Below, one piece after another: positions 55,462 through 64,000 of a stretch of 64,000 bases of DNA; the first letter of the stretch is position 1, and each line of letters begins with the position of its first letter. Location of the stretch: NCBI GenBank assembly GCA_029582155.1, contig CM055909.1:21845347-21909346 (forward strand), given 5' to 3'. The position numbers and the translations under genes are program-made. This stretch comes from Panopea generosa (Eukaryota; Mollusca; Bivalvia; Adapedonta; Hiatellidae). The notes below the pieces were generated by a model. That model was given only the letters and a program-made list of their open reading frames with translations, was not told the origin of the DNA and ran no database searches.

Positions 55462-57609
55462 AAAAAACACTCAAAAAACTCAAATCACCAAATATATATT
55501 TATTAAAACTGAAATGATTCACAGTCATAAATTCACCCCCCTCTCCCTGTTCAATAGACCAAGTATATCATATTTATTTCTAATCATTTGTATAGAAGAG
55601 CTTAGAGCTCGAAAGTCCCAGTAGGAAAGCCACAGATAATTTCCCAATTAATAAATAATTAAATTTTTGTTTATGATTAATTCTTTGTGACTCAGACACA
55701 GACTAATTTGTTCTCATTTAATCATTTAAAATACAATTAATAAATCAACATTAAGTTTTTGTTTGAAATATTCCAACCTAGTGTGAGTACTGCGGTTACA
55801 GTAATTCTATGATAAGCCATGCATTTCATACAATATAATTGTGTTGTGTTATTAGATGATATATTTTTATTTTATTATAACGTTTGTTTGGCAGAAACAA
55901 ACTTTTACATTCGATAAATAAAAACAATGAAATAAGCCTAAATGGGGCTTTGATCTTAATGGCATAACACAAATGCATTTTAGTATAAATAAACATGTCT
56001 AATAAAGGAGACATTTCATGCCAAGTTAAATGATCCAAAACAATGGGCACAGCCATAAATCATACTTTATCCTGTAATATGATATTTCGTATCTCCCTCT
56101 GGTAGTTTTAATAATAATAATAATGGAAAATGCTAGATGGACCTCTATAACATAAAAACAAATCTATCTTTTTCCAAAAAAACTTTTAAAAGATGAAACA
56201 ACACAAAAGTTTTCTTTATTTCATAAAAAAAAATAAGAATTATAGCCTTTGAACTTGGTTTTATACATATTACCTTTTATATCATATTCCTATTTTATTC
56301 TTTGTTCAAATATAATAGATCTCTTATTTTCTTCATGTAACCTTAAACTATCCCCTAATGTTAAATGCCTCTGTTTAAAGTGTAGTTTTTTAAATCAACA
56401 AATCCATTCAACTGTCTTGTTTACCACGTTTAGATAACTAAATAACTAAATCTAAGTTTAAACAAACATGTAAGCAATGGGTAAGTAAGGATTCACCACA
56501 AAATCCTCACCTCACCTCACCTCACCTCCATGTTGAAAATCCTAGATCCGCCAATGTAAGATTTTTTTCCTTCTAATAATATAACCATTATAATTTACAA
56601 AAAGTTTTATTAATCCGCCATTTGCAAAATATTGAATAAAACATTTAAAATACAATGTATTTACATTGAAATAATTATTTAAATAAAAAACAAGAAATAT
56701 AACTACTAAAACAGCAAGTACAATGTCATGACGTTGCTATAGTAACATATTTATTGATATATGTCGAAGATCTATGTTTTATTTCACATTAAAATGCATG
56801 TGCGATTAAGGTGAATATATGGTCCTTTGTGTTTAAATTTTACAGAGAGTGCTGCCATCTATATTAGACATATCAAGATAACATGTCAGCGTGTCACACA
56901 GTAAACCAATATTGATGCTGCCATTAATAGCACAGCTTCAAACAAAAGTACAGCAAACTGAACAAAATGGTACCCACTTCGAACATGTAGATTGTATCCG
57001 AAATAACTGTCCACTCTTTAAATATCCATTTCAAATCGAAATATTTTCGACACAGAAACAGACATGTTTTTATAATTGACACACTCCTCCGAGTTATGAA
57101 TGCACTAAAACATCACAGATGCATGTAACGGAGTACACACACTCACTCACAGGAGAGAAAACTGTATGTTTCCTTCTAATAGCAGTCAGAGAGATGGACT
57201 GGTGAATGGAAATCAATGATTCTATTCGCTGCTCAGGCATATTGATCTTATATAGTCACAAATTGCATAATGCTGTCCATTTACGCTAGTATTTACAATA
57301 CTGAATTGTATTACCCTCCATAGGACATTACCATGTTGAGTGAAAATGCCGTATCTGCCCATCGTAAGCTATACAGATTTGGTCCAGTTCTGCGCCGAGT
57401 ATGTAATTGTAGATTTATGCGATAATAGCGATATTGTATGGTGCAAAACGGGAGTGAACCGAATCTATTGTGTAAGGTTTAAACCAAGCTAACAGTTACA
57501 ATTATTGAATTTGTTTAATTGAATATTAAATGAACATTTTAATCACACCAGACAGGTTGTGTATTGTGTTTTTAACCAGGAAGACTGTTCAAGGTTAACG
57601 GCAGGGTAA
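55462..57609. other. No gene seen
   Basis: Long AT-rich unique-looking stretch; ATAATAATAATAATGG at 56112 and a CTCAC repeat at 56504-56526 are simple sequence. Confidence 0.45.
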
Positions 57610-57860
57610 TTTGATTGATTGATTGATTGAATATTAAGCGTCATTTTTATGCTATCTAAGGCTAACAGACGATCAGTTAACATAACCACTGTTTCCTGGG
57701 ATTAACCAGTACTCAAGCACACCCCATCTCCGCAAGTAACTGGTAACTTTCCCACTTGAATCACCGGTGAGAAATGAATGATAATGAGACACAATGTCGT
57801 ATATCAACCATCACGGAGACTGTTGCCGGGCGGGGATTCGATCTAACGACCCCTGGATTG
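57610..57860 (-). mobile_element. SINE S4, reference copy
   Basis: Minus strand: AATCCAGGGGTCGTTAGATC, GAATCCCCGCCCGGCAACAG, TCTCATTATCATTCATTTCT, GGGAAAGTTACCAGTTACTT, GCGGAGATGGGGTGTGCTTG, CTGATCGTCTGTTAGCC, ending in an (AATC)n tail. Only the outermost head is lacking. Confidence 0.85.
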
Positions 57861-58004
57861 GGGTAATTTGAATGTTTTGAAAACAAAATACATAAAAAAG
57901 GTCAGGTTAATGATATAAAAGAAGCAGTGTCAACTGATATTGAATAAATGATGGAAATGAATGTCCTTAATTTTGAGATATTAAGACTGAAGGCATGCCA
58001 TTTC

Positions 58005-58140
58005 TGATAAAAGCTACTTCCCTCCCTTTCCAATATTTTTAACTGAATGCTTAAAATCGAAGAAATATTAAGGTCAGTTTCTTAAATCTTACTGGTTCTG
58101 ACCAAATATTCAGTCATCCTGGCGAGCAGTCGAGTGTTGT
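58005..58140 (+). repeat. Dispersed repeat R2, longest copy
   Basis: TGATAAAAGCTACTTCCCTC, TTTTAACTGAATGCTTAAAA, AAGGTCAGTTTCTTAAATCT and TGACCAAATATTCAGTCATC, matching 44150-44300. Confidence 0.75.
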
Positions 58141-58154
58141 TTTTTTTTCAGCTC

Positions 58155-58300
58155 CGAGACTGGGTGAAGTATCACACCATGTGTCTGCAGCATGATGCTC
58201 CAGTGAAGCACTGCTTAGTAGACTGTTTCAGGTAGAGAAAGTTGTGATATAAATGAAAATCTACTGAAAATGATGCTTGAACAATACAATACAAATATAC
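58155..58300 (+). mobile_element. SINE S3, 3' tail only
   Basis: GACTGGGTGAAGTATCACAC, CATGTGTCTGCAGCATGATG, CTCCAGTG and CTGAAAATGATGCTTGAACA align with 28690-28822; the head is truncated. It starts right after R2. Confidence 0.75.
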
Positions 58301-59003
58301 AGGTCAAATGCACATAAATGCATTAATGGCATCCAAGTTTCATGGTGGAGGAAAAGATTCAGGCCGTTACATTTACAAAATGTGTGTTCCATTGAAGCTA
58401 ACCTACTCACTCAATTTGCAGGTACCCTTACCTTTTATCAACTTTAAAAGCATCACTGTCATTTTTTCATGAATTTTGTCTAATTTTGTTCAAATTGATA
58501 ACAAAACAATTCAAAATCTGGCCAAAAAAAAACCCCAAAGAAATGACTACCCACACAAAAAATACATTGGACCGATCTTGGCTCAAACTAGCATTGTCAA
58601 TGTTGAGAGATAAGTGATCTTTAAAGACAACCCCTCTGACCACCCTGTTGAGAAAGACCCTCTTTAATGTTGGAATATCATTATATATCACAATTCATTT
58701 ATTCCCCCAGGAATCCGTTCCTTTGACAACAAGTTGTGACAATATGCCATCAACATGTGCAGAATGTAATAAAAGGACAACTGTCCAATACTGGTCAAGT
58801 TATTCCAATGCATCAGTCAGTCAATGGAATCTTGACCTTGTACAGGGGTCAGCCAATATAGTGGTATTAATGAACTGATCGGTCAGTCTGCATATAATGA
58901 CCACTTATGACTACAGTACTGAATTATTGATATTTATTAAAGAACAAGGCCCATTACAAGGAGCAGACAAAGATCCAAGACCAAGTTTGGGGTATTTTAC
59001 CCC
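58301..59003. other. No gene seen
   Basis: Unique-looking sequence; the open frame at 58648-58878 has no recognisable features. Confidence 0.4.
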
Positions 59004-59781
59004 GGTGTCGTATAGTATTTTGACTCCCGTTGTAATATGACCCCGATGTCACTTTACCGCTATAGTAAAATGACCCCCCACCTCCACCTGATTTACCACC
59101 ATTGGTGATAATAATGTGATAATAACTAAACATAAAAAGATGGGGGGTGGGGTCACTTTTACAATGGCCATGGTAAAGTGACCCTCCCTCCCCCAAATTA
59201 ATTTTCTTTAAAAATTTACAAATGCTAGAACAAATTATGGTCACATAACACAATTATAATGTGATAGCAACTAAACATGTAGAGATAAGGGTGGGGGTGG
59301 GGGGTCACTATTCAACAGTCATAGTAAAGTGACCCCCCCTCCCCCCCCCCCTCCCCCACCGCACTAATTATTCTTTAATGATTATAATGATGTGGATAAA
59401 TATCAAATAATTTCATTTTCCCAGTAAAGTGATATAGGTATAATCAAACATCAAACTGCTATAGGGCATACCTAGACATCCAGACAATAGAATGGTCTTG
59501 TTTTACACATGTGAATGTTTTCTTTGTGTAATTTTTTTTTTCTTGGTGCTTTTTTTAAAACTATTTACCGTATCAAGAGATGTATCCATAAACAATAATT
59601 AGTCCTTAAACTAAGATGAAATTAACTTTATTGGTGATAAATCAGGGGAGGTCAATTAACTATAGGAGGGGAGGTGATTCATTTAACTATAGCGGTAAAA
59701 TGACTCCGGGGGTTGTTTTACTAAATAGTAATTTGACCCAAGGGTCATTTCACAGAGAGGTCAAAATACTATACAACATCC
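59004..59781. mobile_element. 0.78-kb foldback/TIR element rich in GTAAAATGACCCC
   Basis: The left end GGTGTCGTATAGTATTTTGA is inverted at the right end (TCAAAATACTATACAACATC). Inside, GCTATAGTAAAATGACCC and its inverse TATAGCGGTAAAATGAC form a second inverted layer, and TAGTAAAGTGACCCCCC repeats in the left half with C-rich runs. No coding capacity. Superfamily unknown. Confidence 0.7.
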
Positions 59782-59809
59782 GCATAGGTTCTGCTTAGTT
59801 TGCTAGTTT

Positions 59810-60075
59810 GAGGGTCATTTTTAAGCCATCAACAGCTTACAGAGGATCAGTTAACTTCATCACTGGGATCCTGGATGGTTAACCAGTACTCAAGCACATT
59901 TATCTCTGGAAGTAACTTATTACTTTACCACCAGAATCAGAGATGAAAGAGAAAGGAGATTGAGACACAATGTTGTATATCAATTGTTATAGAGACAGTG
60001 GCCAAGTGGGGATTAGAACCCAGGACCCTTTTATTGATAGTCGGGTGTGTTACCAAGCTAACAGGGCACGGCTTA
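59810..60075 (-). mobile_element. SINE S4
   Basis: Minus-strand head GCCCTGTTAGCTTGGTAACA, CCGACTATCAATAAAAGGGT, GGTTCTAATCCCCACTTGGC; body ATTGTGTCTCAATCTCCTTT, GGTAAAGTAATAAGTTACTT; end CTGATCCTCTGTAAGCTGTT. Confidence 0.8.
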
Positions 60076-60260
60076 ATCTAACACTTTACCTTTAAACAAA
60101 TAGGATAAATTAAACTACCAATTGTCTAAACACATAAAATAAAATGTATTACCAATTTTCTATTTTTAAATATATAGAATAAAATAAACTACCAATACAT
60201 ATTCTATCTTTAAACATATAAAGTAAAATAAACTACCAATATTCTACCTTTAAACATATA

Positions 60261-61250
60261 GTTCTCTACAAGAAAATATCAGTGGAACCGATGGATGCTC
60301 CCCAAGTAGCGCGGACAATAATTTGGTCACAGACTCAATGAAAGGGCCATTACTCCGTGAAAAATCATTGAACCGGAACACATAGACAATATGCCCATCT
60401 GCACTTGGTAATGATGCATCCTAGCAAGTTTCACAAAATTCCAACATGGGGTTGTAAAGAAATAGCGCGGACAATCATTTGGTCACAGACAGAATGAAAG
60501 GGCCGTAACTCCGTGAAAAATCATCAAACCGGAACACAAAGACAATAAGCGCATCTGCACTTGGTAATGATGCATCATAGCATGTTTCACAAAATTCCAA
60601 CATGGGGTTGTAAAGAAATAGCGTGGACAAGAATTTGGTCACAGACTCAATGAAAGGGCCATAACTCTGTGAAAAATCACTGAACCGGAACACATAGACA
60701 ATATGCGCATCTGCACTTGGTAATGATGCATCCTAGCAACCCAATGTTGGAATTTTGTGAAACTTGCGCGCGGAAAAGAATTGGGTCACAAACAGAAACA
60801 AAGGGCCATAACTCTGTGAAAAATCATCGAACCACAACACAAAGACAGTATGCGCATCTGCACTTGGTAATGATGCATCCTAGCAAGTTTCATAAATTTC
60901 CAACCAGAGGTTGTAGAGAAATAGTCCAGACAAGAACTTGGGGACTGACGGAAGGATGTTCCTACAGATGGGTATTTAAGTGTTTAAGGTTTAGGGTTAG
61001 TAATTTATATGGACGGTTGAAAAGCAGTTGAAAAATAATAATGTGGCTGTTTCTAGACACTTAAAAACAGCTTTTATGTGGCTTTTTTATTTAATGTGGC
61101 TAAAATTTAGCCACACAAGTAATAAGCTTGGCGCAAAGAAGCCACTTAAATACCCATCCGTAGGAACAGACGGACACACAAACGCACGGATGCATGCACA
61201 GACACATGGACGAAGCGGCAACTATATGCTTCCCCCCTTTGGGGGAGCAT
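60261..61250 (+). mobile_element. Pearl-like (Helitron-derived) element 2
   Basis: Core repeats of about 156 bp (GCGCGGACAA-type starts at 60309, 60465 and 60621, then 60768), a GACGGACACACAAACGCACG microsatellite (61168-61212) and a terminal hairpin ATGCTTCCCCC...GGGGGAGCAT (61226-61250). The last core unit is interrupted by a MITE (60957-61168). Edges are set by the surrounding 40-bp minisatellite. The core sequence differs from element 1, so it is another subfamily. Confidence 0.78.
60957..61168. mobile_element. 212-bp MITE inserted in the pearl-like element
   Basis: Starts TGTTCCTACAGATGGGTATT and ends AATACCCATCCGTAGGAACA, a 26-bp TIR (continuing TAAGTG/CACTTA) with one mismatch. A GACGGA motif occurs on both sides (60947 and 61168), partly because the target is a microsatellite. 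Interior TTAATGTGGCTAAAATTTAG; family unknown. Confidence 0.85.
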
Positions 61251-61544
61251 AATAAACTTAACCATCAATATTCTACCTTTAAACATATACAGTAAAATAA
61301 ACTACCAATATTCTACCTTTAAACATATTTATAAATAAAGTAAACTACCAATTTTCTACCTTTAAACAAATAGAGTAAAATAAACTACAAATATTCTACC
61401 TTTAAACATATAGAATAAAATAAAGTACCAATATTTTAACAAAGTTTATATATAATAAAATGATTATTTTGAACAGATTTCTTTAAAATATGTATGAATC
61501 ATAGAAAATAATTATTATTTGAAGCCTGACCCTGTAACATGTTT

Positions 61545-61775
61545 GATTCGTCAGTTACATGTTTGATTCCAGCATTGTGAGTTCGGATCCACGCCCAGAC
61601 ACATTCTCTGTAATGAATGGTCATGAACTTCTTCCCACAACCATGAATTCCCCATCGCTGAATATGTGGTCCCTGAGGAAGTAGTTAGTGACTTGCAGAG
61701 ATCTGCTGACTAGTACTGGTCAACCACCAAGTGAATCCATGAATGATGATTAGGGGTGCCAACTGCCGTTATATA
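61545..61775 (+). mobile_element. SINE S4, divergent
   Basis: GTGAGTTCGGATCCACGCCC (B box), ACATTCTCTGTAATGAATGG, GTTAGTGACTTGCAGAGATC, TAGTACTGGTCAACC. The 3' end departs from other copies. Confidence 0.55.
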
Positions 61776-61889
61776 ACTGTTATACTTAAATAAATGTGCA
61801 AAACCCAGTAGAAATAAACAAGCTAATGAGTCAAAGTTGTGGGGCCCACAGTAAGCTAATTGCTCCTACTTGGAATTTAATCTAAATAA

Positions 61890-62148
61890 GGCCATCTTTA
61901 AACAAATAAATTGTTTACCATGCTCCTACCTCCTACCTACTAACTCAAAACTGCAGCTACCCAAACTTTTTTTATTGAGTTTCAAAGTGTTTTTTTTTCA
62001 TGATTTTTGTTCATTTTTCTTTAAAATGACTAGGCAAAATCAAAATTTAGGTGGGGGGCGCGGGGTGGGGAGGGGGGCATTAGCTTACTACCTTCCCACA
62101 TGAAAAATACTGGGTCGGAGCACAGCAAACATATTTTTAACGATGGCC
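61890..62148 (-). mobile_element. GGCCATCC-ended MITE (copy 3)
   Basis: GGCCATCTTTAAACAAATAA at the left, TTTTTAACGATGGCC at the right; reverse complement of 22241-22476 through its length, with an expanded G-run near 62052-62080. Confidence 0.82.
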
Positions 62149-62301
62149 TGATATATATATAAACTAAAGAGAGGTTAAAAACATAAAATTGGAAGAATCT
62201 AAATGTCAATATTTCATTAAAAAAAATAAGGGTTTTAATGTTATTTCTATTTTTTTATTTATAATTTCTAAACCTGTCTTTTTTCCATGTTAACATGTTA
62301 C

Positions 62302-63030
62302 ACAGAGTTCTAGATACGATTTTCTTTTATATGTGTTTTCATTTGCCTTCAATATAATATGCAGGCCAAAATGAACATGTGATTTTTGCCAATTTGTGGA
62401 ATTCACCCTTCCCTGGAATATACTTTCCCCTCCATTGCCCTCCCCCCCACCTCCCTCTCTTAATTTTACTGAAAATTCTCCCCTGAAAAGAACAATATCA
62501 TCTTTTTTAATTACTCTCAGGGTCGGGGGATTTTCTGGTTAAAGAAACTAAAGTAACCCGTAACTGGTTAGGCTGACTGTCCATTCTTTTCAACTTGTTA
62601 TATACATATAATGAATCTTTCTGCATGACCACAGATATGACGTGATGTACAAACTATGTGAAAATTCCCCCCTCTAAGAGGTCCCAGGCCTCATTCACCC
62701 AAAGCGAAGGGCGGGCACTCAGTGTTTTTTTTCGCCATTTTGGGAAGATAACCCATACGCTTGGAATTGGGAATTTTAGCAGCATTTTCATTAATATATG
62801 TATTGGGAAAACTTTTGCATTAAATATATTTCTTCAACTTCATAAAAAAGTGTACACTTGCTTCTCTGACCATTTAATTAAAGAATCAATGTCATACTCA
62901 ATTCAGAATAGGGAAAACTTTGTTTATTATATTAGGGAATTATGGCAAGTTTCAATTTGCAATTATTAAAGCTTTCACCACTCAGTCAAGAAAATAAAAG
63001 ATACTATTTGCCATTAGGAATATGACCCAA
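62302..63030 (+). mobile_element. Longer hAT-type element related to 16060 and 35803
   Basis: Left end CAGAGTTCTAGATACGATTT resembles CAGGGTTCTAGCTCGCACTT of 35803. The middle matches 16060-16333. GATACTATTTGCCATTAGGA near 63000 matches the 3' parts of 31085 and 35803. The right terminus is not clear. The segment ATTCACCCAAAGCGAAGGGC (62694) corresponds to the sequence amplified as a 33-bp minisatellite at 16334. Confidence 0.6.
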
Positions 63031-63097
63031 TAAGGCTATAATAATGGCCGAAAAAACCCACTGGCCTTACATAATCATCAAACCATTTATTGTATTG

Positions 63098-63102
63098 CCC
63101 CC

Positions 63103-63134
<32 letters not shown>
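63098..63134. repeat. Poly-C then (CA)n
   Basis: About 22 C followed by CACACACACACACAC. Confidence 0.92.
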
Positions 63135-63136
<2 letters not shown>

Positions 63137-63504
63137 TCCACTGACACCACTGTCATAACATTATGGCCACTATTCCTGCTCCATTATTATCTCATTCCAT
63201 TGATCTTGTATGTCACCCACTACGGTCAAGCTTAAGGTCACCTTCTCTGTTCTGTTGACCAGTATGACCTACAACAGTCAGACTGACTCATGCCAGTTAC
63301 AACATGTAATATGTGTCCATTCCTGGGAATACAGACACTTCAAGCAACTGCAGAATATTGGAATGACCAATACTTAACTATTGTCTGCTGACCATATGTC
63401 ATTGTCCGCTGGTCACATGACTCATAAATGAAGTTCCATGCAGTCATTTATAGAATAACGTGATTATACTTAGAAGGATTTTGAAGTTTCAATATGTAAC
63501 AAAG

Positions 63505-63720
63505 GTTAACCTAACCACTCTTTCCTGGGATCCTGGAATATTAACCAGTACTCAACTTCAACAGTCTCTGCAAGTAACTTATAACTTTCTCACATGAATC
63601 AGAGATGAATGACATAAGGAACATTGTCATGACCAATCAGCAAGGAGACTGGGTCTGGGCGGATTCGAACTCATGAACCCTGGATTGATAAACATGCTAC
63701 CAGCTGAGGTACCAAGCATG
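63505..63720 (-). mobile_element. SINE S4
   Basis: Minus strand: CCTCAGCTGGTAGCATGTTT, ATCAATCCAGGGTTCATGAG, TTCGAATCCGCCCAGACCC, GAGAAAGTTATAAGTTACTT, TTGAGTACTGGTTAATATTC, CAGGATCCCAGGAAAGAGTG. The far 3' end is missing. Confidence 0.82.
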
Positions 63721-63778
63721 GTTAGTATACATTGTAAAGGTAACTAGGAATTTAGATAAAATGTTGACTATATGAAGA

Positions 63779-63825
63779 AGTAGCAACAACAGCCACAGCA
63801 GTAACAGTAGTAGCATCAACAGCAG
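63779..63825. repeat. Degenerate CAR/TAG trinucleotide repeat
   Basis: GTAGCAACAACAGCCACAGC and AGTAACAGTAGTAGCATCAA: imperfect triplet repeat, not coding in context. Confidence 0.8.
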
Positions 63826-64000
63826 TTTTTATCTTCATTCACTATAAAATAGCTGGTAACTAGTGTCAGAGATGACCAATACAAGTGAGTCATGAATCAT
63901 GCTGCTAGTGGAGAGGGACCTGTTAATATATGGCAGTAGCAGCCAATTATGTGGCTGGCACATGCAAATTGATCCAATCAACCGGTATTAACTATGCACA

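Larger units (their letters stand above)
60090..61445. repeat. 40-bp minisatellite, split by a pearl-like element
   Basis: AATAAACTACCAATATTCTA plus CCTTTAAACATATAGAGTAA units lie at 60090-60260 and resume at 61251-61445 (TTCTACC at 61271 and 61311). Both flanks are in the same phase and orientation, so one array was interrupted. Confidence 0.88.

Noticed and set aside
60475-61252. Several open frames near 60.5-61.25 kb
   Set aside because: They lie within pearl core repeats and the nested MITE and change frame between units.

Overview
The window looks like a stretch of a mollusc-type (lophotrochozoan) nuclear genome. It is AT-rich, has almost no long open reading frames, and is packed with tRNA-derived SINEs, short TIR elements, minisatellites and two elements built like the bivalve 'pearl' Helitron derivatives (about 150-bp core repeats, then a GACA/GACGG-type microsatellite, then a 3' hairpin). 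The species cannot be named from sequence alone.

One host gene is supported. It lies on the minus strand and is the 5' part of an MRL-family (RIAM/lamellipodin; RAPH1/APBB1IP, fly Pico, worm MIG-10) adaptor gene. The first coding exon is at 45685-45811: an acidic N-terminus followed by a WLGEL helix. A second coding exon is at 10722-11164: a VNLDAILGEL helix followed by a Ser-rich linker. In vertebrate RIAM the two equivalent helices bind talin. About 34.5 kb of intron separates the exons. Their codon phases do not join directly, so at least one small exon probably lies between them. The RA-PH part of the gene would lie beyond the left edge (below position 1).

Nearly everything else is intronic or 5' flanking repeat. 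Positions 1-7.1 kb hold a SINE with a triplicated tail, a hAT-type element, a piggyBac-type MITE and a hAT element with a clean 8-bp target duplication, dense in CGAATATTCG palindromes. Positions 8.9-10.2 kb are a 74-bp higher-order satellite. Positions 12-20 kb hold SINEs, a 33-bp minisatellite grown inside a hAT relative, a 34-bp satellite, a unique block and the first pearl-like element. Positions 20-36 kb are MITEs and SINEs, including a duplicated 0.4-kb segment whose two copies act as empty-site controls for each other's insertions.

Positions 36504-41340 are one 4.8-kb DNA transposon with 18 perfectly matching terminal TIR bases, a perfect TGAT target duplication, repeated subterminal GTGACGCCYATTACT motifs and the remains of a spliced gene. 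Positions 42-48.7 kb hold SINEs, a 42-bp satellite and an inverted partner of a repeat inside the transposon. Positions 51-55 kb hold composite SINE junctions. Positions 57-64 kb hold SINEs, a 0.8-kb foldback element and a three-level nest (40-bp minisatellite, pearl-like element inside it, 212-bp MITE inside that).

Four SINE families recur and are called S1 (tRNA-Leu-like head), S2, S3 (tRNA-Ala(CGC)-like head) and S4. S1 and S4 have different heads but share a central domain. All family names are by motif recognition; no database search was possible.
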